A DNA stretch of 64,000 bases from Oscillatoria sp. SIO1A7 (GTDB taxonomy: Bacteria; Cyanobacteriota; Cyanobacteriia; Cyanobacteriales; Laspinemataceae), in assembly GCA_010672965.1 (NCBI GenBank), contig JAAHFN010000015.1, forward strand, positions 18,727 through 82,726, in the 5' to 3' direction. Each line of letters begins with the position of its first letter. Within the stretch, counting starts at the first letter, position 1. The position numbers and the translations under genes were made by a program. Under the pieces are notes generated by a model. It saw nothing but the letters and a program-made list of their open reading frames with translations, searched no databases and was not told the DNA's origin. This document shows positions 16,585 to 24,066 of the stretch, piece by piece.

Positions 16585-16700
16585 GAGTTATCTTTTTGAG
16601 TGAAAACACCTCCTTGGGAGGGTTTGTGTCTTTCTCTTTCAACGGGTCGCGGTTAGCGGCCCTTTATTTATACCCCCTCTAGGGAGGTACAAATATATCT
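16585..16700 (+). ncRNA. Candidate small RNA with terminator
   Basis: Around 16606-16633 a hairpin AACACCTCCTTGGGAGGGTTTGTGT exposes a CCUCC-containing, anti-Shine-Dalgarno-like segment. At 16641-16668 GGGTCGC-GGTTA-GCGGCCC followed by TTTATTTAT looks like an intrinsic terminator. A third hairpin TACC-CCCT-CT-AGGG-A-GGTA follows (16670-16690). The layout resembles the cyanobacterial Yfr2/Cyano-1 small RNA family, but I assign that family only tentatively. No open frame fits the region. Confidence 0.4.
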
Positions 16701-17009
16701 TAGCACCGTTTTGATCGAAAAACAACATTGAATCTAAAAATTTTCTGGACTTTCTAGAAGGTCTAGACTTTCTCCACTGTTGTATAGCCTAATGTTACAG
16801 CCAGAATCCCCTGCTGCAAGCCAATGGTCCCTGAAAAAAGGACCTTATGTATGTAAACCTGTTTAAAAACTATCAATTATCAGCTATTAACTATTGCTTT
16901 TATTGAATTTTTGTAAATTTGCTTAAAAAAAATGAGCTAGACTCGGATAAAATTAGATTCGGATTTATAACGCAAGCGATCTGCTCTGTTGGGTCACGTT
17001 GGAGGAAAG

Positions 17010-17141
17010 ATGGATTTTTTGACTAATTTTTTCAGCAACATTAATTTTGAAGTCATTTTTCAGTTGACCTTCGTCTCCCTGATTATGATTTCTGGTCCAG
17101 TGGTAATTTTTTTACTGGCTTTTCGCGGGGGCGATCTCTAA
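17010..17141 (+). CDS. psb30: Photosystem II protein Psb30 (Ycf12)
   Basis: A 43-residue single-helix membrane protein. [20 protein letters not shown] and [14 protein letters not shown] match the Psb30/Ycf12 pattern (NINxEVIxQLT...GP...FLLAxRxGxL). It is a peripheral low-molecular-weight subunit of photosystem II next to PsbJ and PsbK/PsbZ that stabilises the complex in the thylakoid membrane. GGAGGA lies 4-9 bases before the ATG, and a strong terminator follows, so it is a monocistronic gene. The transmembrane helix spans about residues 14-36. Confidence 0.92.
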   Translation: MDFLTNFFSNINFEVIFQLTFVSLIMISGPVVIFLLAFRGGDL

Positions 17142-17161
17142 GCAGCCTCTGAGTATAAAAT

Positions 17162-17197
17162 ACTAGCCCGACCAACTGGGTCGGGCTTTTTTATTTG
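17162..17197 (+). terminator. psb30 terminator
   Basis: AGCCCGACC-AACTG-GGTCGGGCT followed by TTTTTATTT, 20 bases after the psb30 stop: a textbook intrinsic terminator. Confidence 0.92.
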
Positions 17198-17214
17198 GAG
17201 CAAAAACCACAAAC

Positions 17215-17395
17215 ACGGGGTTTGGGGTGGGTGTGGGGAGTGTGGGGAGTGTGGGAGCCGCCAACCGCCGAAGGGGCGGCTACGCCTACGGAGAGGGGGG
17301 AGAATTTTCTCCGGCTCTTCCCACCCCTCCCACCCTTCCCACCCTTCCCCGTCCTACCCCACAGACCCCACACCCCAAACCCCACACCCCACACC
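17215..17395. repeat. Composite G-rich/C-rich array
   Basis: GGTGTGGGGAGTGTGGGGAG units lead to a core GGCGGCTACGCCTACGGAGA and GGGGAGAATTTTCTCC, then to CCCACCC/CCCACAC units. The right arm is roughly complementary to the left. It separates psb30 from recJ. Confidence 0.85.
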
Positions 17396-19933
17396 CTACC
17401 AATGAATTTGGGCGAGTTTGGCGGGGGGATAAGCATACCAACGGTGGAGCCGTTCCAGCTCTCGCTCTAAAGAGTCGCTCTGGGCAAAGCCATGACAGGG
17501 ATAGCCCAGTTCGCGCAGAGCGGCGATAAGAGTGCTGGGCGCAACCCACCACTTCTGGCCCAGTCTTAGAAGGTTGAGGGGTTGAGCGGGAAATTCTTGC
17601 AAGTGTTTTTCGAGGAGCGATCGCAATTGTTCTGGGGCAAGCAAGGTCGGCAGGCGATCGTATTTATAAACTTGGCGAGGTTTGCCTTTAGCCAGGAGCC
17701 AGCGCAAATGGGTGATAGAAGGGGGCAAGGTCCAGAGCAAAAATGCCTCGCACGGACCAGTTGGGCGATCGCATTCTATCTGACAAGACCAGTCTTTCTG
17801 CCCTCCATTAGCCCCGGGCTCCCTGGAAATCGAGGACGGCCTGCCGGCCCCGTAGGCCAAAACCCGTCCTCGCAAGAAAGGCAGCAACCTTTCTGGGGGG
17901 ATACCGCTAAGCCATTCCGGCTGTCCCCTTACCGGCGGGGGTTCTGGCAAAAGCAGAGAAATATCTTTTCGGCGAGAAACGGTAAAAGTTTTTGTTGCCT
18001 CCCGGGCTATTGCCGGATTGTTTCCCGCCAGAGAATAGGACGAACTTTGCTTCGGCAGGCGAGCGCTAACCAGTTCTAGCTCTACAGTGGTATTGCCATT
18101 CCAGGTATTCTCGCGCAGCTTATAGGCAATATCGATAACTGGGGGAAGGGGAAAATAATCCCCCCATCGCCAAGCGATCGCCTTAATTTCAAAAGGCACT
18201 TCTCCAGAAACCATGCCTCCATAGCCGCTAGCGAGGGTTAACTTAACATGTCCCTTACCTACAATTCTTTGCTCGACCACCCTGACATTGGCGCTCCAGA
18301 AAACAGGAGGCGGATTTTCTATACCGCAGGGCTGAAAAATATCGGTTTGGCGATGAAACTCCAGACTAATTTCCGGCAGCGGAACCAGAGCATCAATCGA
18401 GATAACTGGCTTGAGGTGGGCGACTTCCAAACAGCGACGGGCAAAAATCCGCAAAGAGGCGCGAAAGTCCGAGAGAAACTCGGCAGATAAAGAAAAACCG
18501 CCAGCAGCACGATGGCCTCCATATTTATCCAGCAAGTCGTCGCAAAATTGCAAAGCTTCAAAAACATGAAATTCTGGAATACCTCGGGCAGAACCGCGAA
18601 TATGTTGTTTTTCTTCATCTTCATAAGTGCCGATAAAGACCGGCACTCCGTATCGCTCTACTAAACGAGAAGCGACAATGCCGATGGTGCCGTGGTGCCA
18701 GTCCGGTTGGACGATAAGCAAAACCCGCTCTTCGAGCAAGTTTATCTGGCTTTCCTCAATTAGAGCGATCGCCTCGTTCTGAATCTCCTCGCACAGAAGC
18801 TGCCGGCGTTTATTAGTTTCCTCGCACTGCATCGCTCGTTCCAGAGCCAATCCCATATCGTCTGTGGTCAGCAGGGAAATCACCGTTTGCGGATCGCCAA
18901 TCCTACCCACCGCATTAATTCTCGGCCCGAGACGAAAACCTATTTCGTCCGGCTTCATAGTTTTTTGGGCTTTACCCCAATTTTTATTGGCGTTATTTAG
19001 GGCATGATTTTGGGGATTATTCTGGGGATTATTTTGGGCGGCAGCATTAACGGCAAAAGGCTGCTTGGCAACTGGAGAGGAACTGGCACCGGAAATTTGG
19101 ATTAGCGCTTGGACTCCCGGTATTTTAGAGTCGGGAAGCTGCCGCAATCCCGATTTCACCCAGCGGCGATTTACCCCAGTCAGAGGTGCTAAATCCGCTA
19201 TCGTACCCAAAGTCAGCAGTTCTCGCATCGGGGCGATTAATTGGCGGGCTTTTGCTAGTCTGTCCGCTAGGGAAACTGCCAAAATATAAGCAACGCCAAC
19301 TCCAGCAATTCCGCGATAGGGCGAGTCTTCCGCAATCAGTTTTGGGTTTAGTATGGCAGTAGCTGGCGGTATTTCTTCTGGAACTTCGTGGTGATCGGTG
19401 ACAATAACATCTAAGCCTAACTGACGAGCCAAGGCTATCGGTTTGACGGCGGCTATGCCATTGTCAACGGTTAAAATTAGCTTGACTCCTTCCCTGTGAA
19501 ATTCTTCGACGATGCGACTGTTGATTCCATAGCCTTCAGTCATCCGGCTGGGAATTGCGTAATCGACTCGGGCACCTAAGAAACGCAGCGATCGCAGCAA
19601 AAGTGCCGTGCTAGTCATGCCATCGGCATCGTAGTCGCCACAAATAGCAATTTTGCGACCCTCGGCAATACAATCTCCTAAGAGCGCCACGCTTTTGCCC
19701 AAGTCGGCAAACTCCTCCATCGGATCTGGCAAAACCATAGAATCGGGCTCTAAAAATATTCTTGCTTGTGCTGGGGTTTCTATACCCCGATTAATCAAGA
19801 CTCGAACCAAAGTTGGCGATAGACCAGTTGCCCGCACTAAGGAAGAAAGCAATTCTGGGCTTTCGGGATAAATATTCCATCTATGATTGGGCAAGCGGCG
19901 AGGTCGAGGGCGATCGGTTTGGCTTTGAAACAT
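17396..19933 (-). CDS. recJ: Single-stranded-DNA exonuclease RecJ
   Basis: An 845-residue protein from the ATG at 19933. The longer frame upstream is a heptamer array and is not coding. The DHH phosphoesterase core has GDYDADGMTSTA (D100, D102, D104), the aspartate in ILTVDNG (D157) and TDHHEVPEE (D180-H182). The DHHA1 part includes GGHRAAGGFSL, and an OB-fold region follows (residues about 570-640). A C-terminal extension of about 190 residues is usual in cyanobacterial RecJ. It degrades single-stranded DNA 5' to 3' in RecF-type recombination and in mismatch and base-excision repair. The middle carries a short in-frame expansion (NNPQNNPQNHALNN). Confidence 0.93.
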   Translation of the reverse strand: MFQSQTDRPRPRRLPNHRWNIYPESPELLSSLVRATGLSPTLVRVLINRGIETPAQARIFLEPDSMVLPDPMEEFADLGKSVALLGDCIAEGRKIAICGDYDADGMTSTALLLRSLRFLGARVDYAIPSRMTEGYGINSRIVEEFHREGVKLILTVDNGIAAVKPIALARQLGLDVIVTDHHEVPEEIPPATAILNPKLIAEDSPYRGIAGVGVAYILAVSLADRLAKARQLIAPMRELLTLGTIADLAPLTGVNRRWVKSGLRQLPDSKIPGVQALIQISGASSSPVAKQPFAVNAAAQNNPQNNPQNHALNNANKNWGKAQKTMKPDEIGFRLGPRINAVGRIGDPQTVISLLTTDDMGLALERAMQCEETNKRRQLLCEEIQNEAIALIEESQINLLEERVLLIVQPDWHHGTIGIVASRLVERYGVPVFIGTYEDEEKQHIRGSARGIPEFHVFEALQFCDDLLDKYGGHRAAGGFSLSAEFLSDFRASLRIFARRCLEVAHLKPVISIDALVPLPEISLEFHRQTDIFQPCGIENPPPVFWSANVRVVEQRIVGKGHVKLTLASGYGGMVSGEVPFEIKAIAWRWGDYFPLPPVIDIAYKLRENTWNGNTTVELELVSARLPKQSSSYSLAGNNPAIAREATKTFTVSRRKDISLLLPEPPPVRGQPEWLSGIPPERLLPFLRGRVLAYGAGRPSSISREPGANGGQKDWSCQIECDRPTGPCEAFLLWTLPPSITHLRWLLAKGKPRQVYKYDRLPTLLAPEQLRSLLEKHLQEFPAQPLNLLRLGQKWWVAPSTLIAALRELGYPCHGFAQSDSLERELERLHRWYAYPPAKLAQIHW

Positions 19934-19936
19934 TGC

Positions 19937-20175
19937 GGTGGGGAATTGGGAATTGGGAATTGGGAATTGGGAGTGTGGGAAGGGTGGGGAGTGTGGGAAG
20001 GGTGTGGGGAGTGGTGTGGGAGGTGTGGGAGGCCGCCTACGAGGTGTGGGAGGCGTCGGAGGTGTGGGAAGAATTAAATAAAATTTTCTCCTCTCCCCAC
20101 ACTCCCCACACTCCCCACCCTTCCCACACTCCCCACACTCCCAATTCCCAATTCCCACACCCTACACCCTACAGC
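19937..20175. repeat. Composite array directly upstream of recJ
   Basis: AATTGGG heptamers lead into GTGTGGGAGG units, then the core GAAGAATTAAATAAAATT (about 20068) and TTCTCCTCTCC, then CCCACACTCC units, AATTCCC heptamers and CCTACAC units. The whole block is a long imperfect inverted repeat. It occupies the place where the recJ promoter and ribosome-binding site should be. Confidence 0.85.
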
Positions 20176-20231
20176 CTCGAAGGGGAACCCCAATCTTTTA
20201 GATACCGCTGCTAGTGGGACCTAAATTCTTA

Positions 20232-20414
20232 AGAGCGCCCGATTCCCGATTCCCAATTCCCAATTCCCAATTCCCGATTCCCGATGCCCGATGCCCGATG
20301 CCCGATGCCCGATGCCCGATGCCCGATGCCCGATGGCCGATGCCCGATGGCCGATTCCCGATGCCCGATGCCCGATGGCCGATGGCCGATTGCCGATTCC
20401 CGATTCCCGATTCC
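20232..20414. repeat. CCCGATG/CCCAATT heptamer array
   Basis: About 26 units of 7 bases: CCCGATT and CCCAATT at both ends, CCCGATG and GCCGATG in the middle. Long open frames on both strands come from the 7-base period and are not genes. Confidence 0.9.
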
Positions 20415-21112
20415 CTCTTGATGAACCAATAGCAGGTCATTTCCGTCTAATAATTAAGATCGAGAGGTAAGGAAATCCCTAAACTACGACTATCTTGTCA
20501 AGCCAGATAGCTATGCTATTATCGAAACAAAGAGGCAATTGCACCGCTGGTCAGAGCCCAGGATGCGAAAACTAGAAGTAAAACCGGAAATCTCTCTGGG
20601 GGCGCAGCAGCAGGCTAATGAAAAATTTTTAAAAGAGAAAATAAAGAAGGGCCAATGTCAGGGTCGAATGGCAAAGCAATATGCTCTAGGGAAATTTTTC
20701 TGGTAGCGGATATAGCAGTAAGCGGTCAGCTATCAGCAGTCAGCTTGAGCGCCAAAGCCTTGCCAATTCAATCTATTGGCACTTTGATTCCTGTCCGCGC
20801 CCGAGCGTCGGTAATGCTATAGAGCAGCCCAAACAGGAGTCGCAAATAACATTGCTCGGAAAAATTCAGGCCAACTAGATAGTTGCAACAAGCTAGTGCC
20901 GCTGCGCGGAATTCAAAATTAACGCATTCAAAATTCAAAATTATTTGTATTTTATTTAGATCTATTTAGATCTAAAGTATCGAGAATCAGCTAAAAGGAG
21001 ATTATCTTAATTTTTTACCTTAAAAAATAAATAAAATTGGCATTGAGGCATAAACAAACAATAACGGCAGGAAAATAACTTAATCAGTGAATTTTCAGAG
21101 TGAGTTAAGGAC
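20415..21112. other. Spacer with small repeats
   Basis: A 47-codon frame (20563-20706) lacks a ribosome-binding site and a family, so I do not call it. TCAGC-type units lie near 20725, and a TAGTGCCGCTGCGCGGAATTC element with AAAATTC heptamers (20894-20945) recurs at 27710 and 45008. From 20945 to 21112 the DNA is AT-rich. Confidence 0.5.
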
Positions 21113-21141
21113 TTGACGAATTGGCAAAGATAGAGTTTAAT
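21113..21141 (+). promoter_or_regulatory. Promoter of the DUF928 cluster
   Basis: TTGACG (21113-21118), a 17-base spacer and TTTAAT (21136-21141) form a good sigma-70-type promoter. Transcription would start about 20 bases before the ATG at 21168. Confidence 0.6.
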
Positions 21142-21167
21142 GAATAAAAAGGTAGGGAGAAAATTCG

Positions 21168-21944
21168 ATGAGTTGGGAAAAGTCTTTGGAGTGGGGTAAA
21201 TTTTACCGTGCAAGGAAGCTAGCAGCCTTGGTATTGTCTCCAGCGATGGTCATGCTGGCCTCGCTATCGATACCGCAAGCAGCAAAGAGTTTGGAATTTA
21301 ATACCTCGGGCTTGGAGATAGGACAACCAGACTCGTCAGTGGGGGGAGGCGTTCGAGGCTTATATTGTAGCGTCCCTGGGGATGCCCTCAAGGGATTGGT
21401 GCCCGGCCAAAACCAGGATATAGTAGGAAAAACGGTATCAAAGACCCCCACATTGTACTGGTACATTCCCGAAATTAAAAAAGAAGATGAAGAAAGCCCG
21501 GTAGCTGCAAAAACCGGAGAATTGCTGGTGCTAGATGAAGAGGGGAACCAGGTATATTTTGCCGAGTTTCCGCTGCCAGCTAGTCCGGCTATAATCAAGC
21601 ATGAGATTCCGGCATCGGCGGGACTCGAAGAAGGGAAAAAGTACAAATGGCTGATGGCGATAGTCTGCAATCCGGACGATCTCAGCAGCAACGAGGCCGT
21701 GGTGGGAGAACTGCGGGTAGTAGGAGAGGAACCAACTCTGGAAAATGCTCTGGCATCGGCCAAGACAGCTCTGGAGCAGGCGGAAGCATATGCCCAGGCC
21801 CAGATTTGGCACGATACAGTCGATAGCTTGGCCAAGGAACGCAATAAGTACAAAGAAGAATGGGAACAACTGCTCGCATCCGTGGGGCTTCCCATTGAAA
21901 TTGCTAGAGCTGAGGTAATCGATTGCTGCGAGGTAGAAGAATAG
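21168..21944 (+). CDS. DUF928 secreted protein, paralogue 1
   Basis: A 258-residue protein with a signal peptide (hydrophobic segment about residues 18-42, ending PQAAKS). DUF928 hallmarks follow: a GGGVRG motif, GKTVSKTPTLYWYIPE, an immunoglobulin-like beta region (VYFAEFPLPASPAIIKHEIP), LEEGKKYKWLMAIVCNPDD and a C-terminal helical part with QIWHDTVDSLA and a terminal CC pair (VIDCCEVEE). Cysteines in the N-terminal part and at the C-terminus could form disulfides. It is likely periplasmic or extracellular, of unknown function. It is first of three tandem copies upstream of a CHASE2 cyclase. A 28-base insertion-like segment (KKEDEESPVAAK) distinguishes it from the other two. Confidence 0.85.
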   Translation: MSWEKSLEWGKFYRARKLAALVLSPAMVMLASLSIPQAAKSLEFNTSGLEIGQPDSSVGGGVRGLYCSVPGDALKGLVPGQNQDIVGKTVSKTPTLYWYIPEIKKEDEESPVAAKTGELLVLDEEGNQVYFAEFPLPASPAIIKHEIPASAGLEEGKKYKWLMAIVCNPDDLSSNEAVVGELRVVGEEPTLENALASAKTALEQAEAYAQAQIWHDTVDSLAKERNKYKEEWEQLLASVGLPIEIARAEVIDCCEVEE

Positions 21945-22268
21945 TTGGCGCGGGCGAAATTGGGTTTCTGGCTCCGGTTCTTGTCTTAAACTTATTTAGG
22001 ATTGCTATATTGTTTGTAACGCCGCCATCCATCAATGGCGGCTTTCGATTATGAGAGACATATAAACCGAGATAATTTAGCTTGAGTATAGTCATTTCAA
22101 TTAAGGATGAGACAGTTACGTTAGCCTGATTGTAAGGGCGAGAGCGCGAAATAGCCCCAACCGTCTCGTTTTTATTTGAAATGACTATAAGTTTGGGTAA
22201 AGCTTGGTTGTATTTCTGTAAAAAGCGATAGTAAAGTTGCAGTTGAAGCCTAAAAAAATAAAAATTAT
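21945..22268. other. Spacer between DUF928 paralogues 1 and 2
   Basis: An inverted pair frames the middle: ATAGTCATTTCAATTAAG (near 22088) and ATTTGAAATGACTATA (near 22173). Between them GAGACAG...CTGTCTC-like and GTAAGGGCGAGAGCGCG repeats occur. No gene is visible. The AT-rich end before 22269 lacks a clear ribosome-binding site. Confidence 0.55.
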
Positions 22269-23006
22269 ATGAAGGGGAAAAAATCGATCGCATCCATGAA
22301 GAAGCTAGCGGCTATGCTAGCTCCAGCATTAGTTTTGTTGTCCGGGCTGTCAGCACAGCGGGCACGGGGTTTAGACTTTAATACCCCTGGTTCTGATATT
22401 GGGCAACCGGGAACCTCGATTGGTGGAGGGACGAGAAACTTAGAAATATGCAAGATCCCAGAAGGGGAGGAGCTAAAGGCATTAATGCCCAGCCAGAATT
22501 TGGGAGCAGTCGGTAGGACAGTTTCTAAAGCGCCTGCACTCTACTGGTATCTTCCAGAAAATACGGCCACATTAGGAGAAGTGGTGGTTGTAGATGAAGA
22601 ACGAAACGAGGTATATTTTGCAGAATTTACTCTGCCTTCAAAGTCTGGGATAATTAAATATGAAATTCCAGCATCGGCGGGGCTCGAAGAAGGTAAGCAA
22701 TATGAATGGCAGATGGCACTCGTCTGCGATACCAACGATAGGACTCAGGACGAGTTCGTGCGGGGCAATCTGCTGGTTGTAGCTCAAACAACTGGTCTGG
22801 AGGACGACCTAGCAGCAGCAGCGAACAATGCTTTAGAGAAAGCTTCAGCTTACAACAAGGCGCAGATATGGCACGATACGGTTAGCAGCCTCGCTCCGGC
22901 AGCAGAGCAATATCCAGAAGAATGGGCGAGATTGCTGGAGTCTGTGGGGCTACCGGAGGAGATTGCTACTGCTACGGTAGTGGATTGTTGCACTGCCGAA
23001 AACTAA
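22269..23006 (+). CDS. DUF928 secreted protein, paralogue 2
   Basis: A 245-residue paralogue of the preceding protein with signal peptide (MLAPALVLLSGLSAQRARG), GGGTRN, GRTVSKAPALYWYLPE, SGIIKYEIPASAGLEEGKQY, QIWHDTVSSLA and a terminal CC (VVDCCTAEN). The start is uncertain: ATG at 22269 has no ribosome-binding site, while an in-frame ATG at 22296 follows AGGGGAAAA. It is closer to paralogue 3 than to paralogue 1, suggesting two rounds of tandem duplication. Confidence 0.83.
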   Translation: MKGKKSIASMKKLAAMLAPALVLLSGLSAQRARGLDFNTPGSDIGQPGTSIGGGTRNLEICKIPEGEELKALMPSQNLGAVGRTVSKAPALYWYLPENTATLGEVVVVDEERNEVYFAEFTLPSKSGIIKYEIPASAGLEEGKQYEWQMALVCDTNDRTQDEFVRGNLLVVAQTTGLEDDLAAAANNALEKASAYNKAQIWHDTVSSLAPAAEQYPEEWARLLESVGLPEEIATATVVDCCTAEN

Positions 23007-23009
23007 GAC

Positions 23010-23180
23010 CTAGGGTGTGGCGGTAGGGTGTGGGGTGTGGGGTGTGGGGTGTGGGGTGTGGGGTGTGGGGTGTGGGGGGAGAATTTTTTCCAGTTCTTGC
23101 CACACCTCCGACACCTCTGACACCTCCGACACCTCTGACACCTCCGACACCTCCGACACCCCCCACACCTCCCACAGGCT
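23010..23180. repeat. Composite G-rich/C-rich array
   Basis: Seven or more GGGTGTG units, then GGGGGGAGAATTTTTTCC, then CACACCTCCGA/CACCTCTGA units of about 9 bases and CCCACAC. It lies between paralogues 2 and 3 and forms a long imperfect hairpin. A CGTAAGTCCTG fragment (about 23218) is half of the AGGACTTACG-ended repeat. Confidence 0.85.
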
Positions 23181-23319
23181 TTTTAGATTTATGAGCGCAA
23201 ACCCTGAGTAGTGTAGCGTAAGTCCTGTGAGAATCTCCCGGTGGCTCTTCTGCTTCGAGGCGATCGCAGATGACCTAAACTCAAAGATAAGGTGAAATAA
23301 AAAAAGGAGAAAGGTGACG

Positions 23320-24051
23320 ATGAGTTGGAAAAATTTGATGCCATCAAAGAAGATGCTGGCTCTAATGTTAGCTCCAGGGATGCTGTTTGTATCTACCCTA
23401 TCGATGCAGCGATCGGCGCTGAGTCTGAGCTTTGAAACCCCTGGTTCTGATGTGGGGCAACCGAGAAGCTCGATAGGCGGGGGCGTGCGGGGCACAGCCT
23501 GTGAGATCGATCCAGAAGAAGAAATCAAGGGATTGATGCCCAGCCAAAACATAGGAGCAGTGGGAAGAACTATTTCTAAAACGCCGACTTTATTTTGGTA
23601 CGTTCCTGAAAATCAAGCCGAGATAGGAGAAATAACGATCGTAGATGAAGCAAGAAAAGAAGTCTATTCAGCCGAGTTTGCCCTGCCTTCAAAGTCGGGA
23701 ATAATCAAATATGAAATTCCCGAATCGGTAGAACTCGAAGAAGGGAAGAAGTATGAATGGCTGATGGCGCTCGTCTGCGATCCGGACGATAGGGCTGCGG
23801 ATGGGTTTACTCGGGGGCATATGCTCGTAGTCGAAGAGTCAGAGGATCTCGAAGAGGAACTCGCAAAAGCAACAAATGCTTTAGAAAAAGCTACAGCTTA
23901 CAACAAGGCACAGGTATGGCACGATACGCTTAGCAGCCTGGCCGAAGTAGCGGATGAATACCCAGAGGAATGGACGGAACTGCTAGAGTCGGTGGGACTA
24001 GGGGCGATCGCCACTGTAGATGTGTTAGATTGCTGCACAATAGAGAACTAA
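23320..24051 (+). CDS. DUF928 secreted protein, paralogue 3
   Basis: A 243-residue DUF928 protein. ATG at 23320 is chosen because AGGAG lies 10 bases upstream; an in-frame GTG at 23314 is too close. It has a signal peptide (LMLAPGMLFVSTLSMQRSAL), GGGVRG, GRTISKTPTLFWYVPE, SGIIKYEIPESVELEEGKKY, QVWHDTLSSLA and LDCCTIEN at the end. It ends 15 bases before the CHASE2 cyclase start, so these two genes are almost certainly one operon. That ties this secreted family to the sensor. Confidence 0.87.
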   Translation: MSWKNLMPSKKMLALMLAPGMLFVSTLSMQRSALSLSFETPGSDVGQPRSSIGGGVRGTACEIDPEEEIKGLMPSQNIGAVGRTISKTPTLFWYVPENQAEIGEITIVDEARKEVYSAEFALPSKSGIIKYEIPESVELEEGKKYEWLMALVCDPDDRAADGFTRGHMLVVEESEDLEEELAKATNALEKATAYNKAQVWHDTLSSLAEVADEYPEEWTELLESVGLGAIATVDVLDCCTIEN

Positions 24052-24066
24052 TCTCGGTGCGGCCCA

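Noticed and set aside
19934..20158. N-terminal extension of RecJ by 75 residues
   Set aside because: The added sequence is Pro/Thr/His-rich translation of the composite repeat. The RecJ family begins near MFQSQTDRP at 19933.
20563..20706. 47-codon frame
   Set aside because: No ribosome-binding site, no family and a position in repeat-rich DNA. It cannot be separated from chance.
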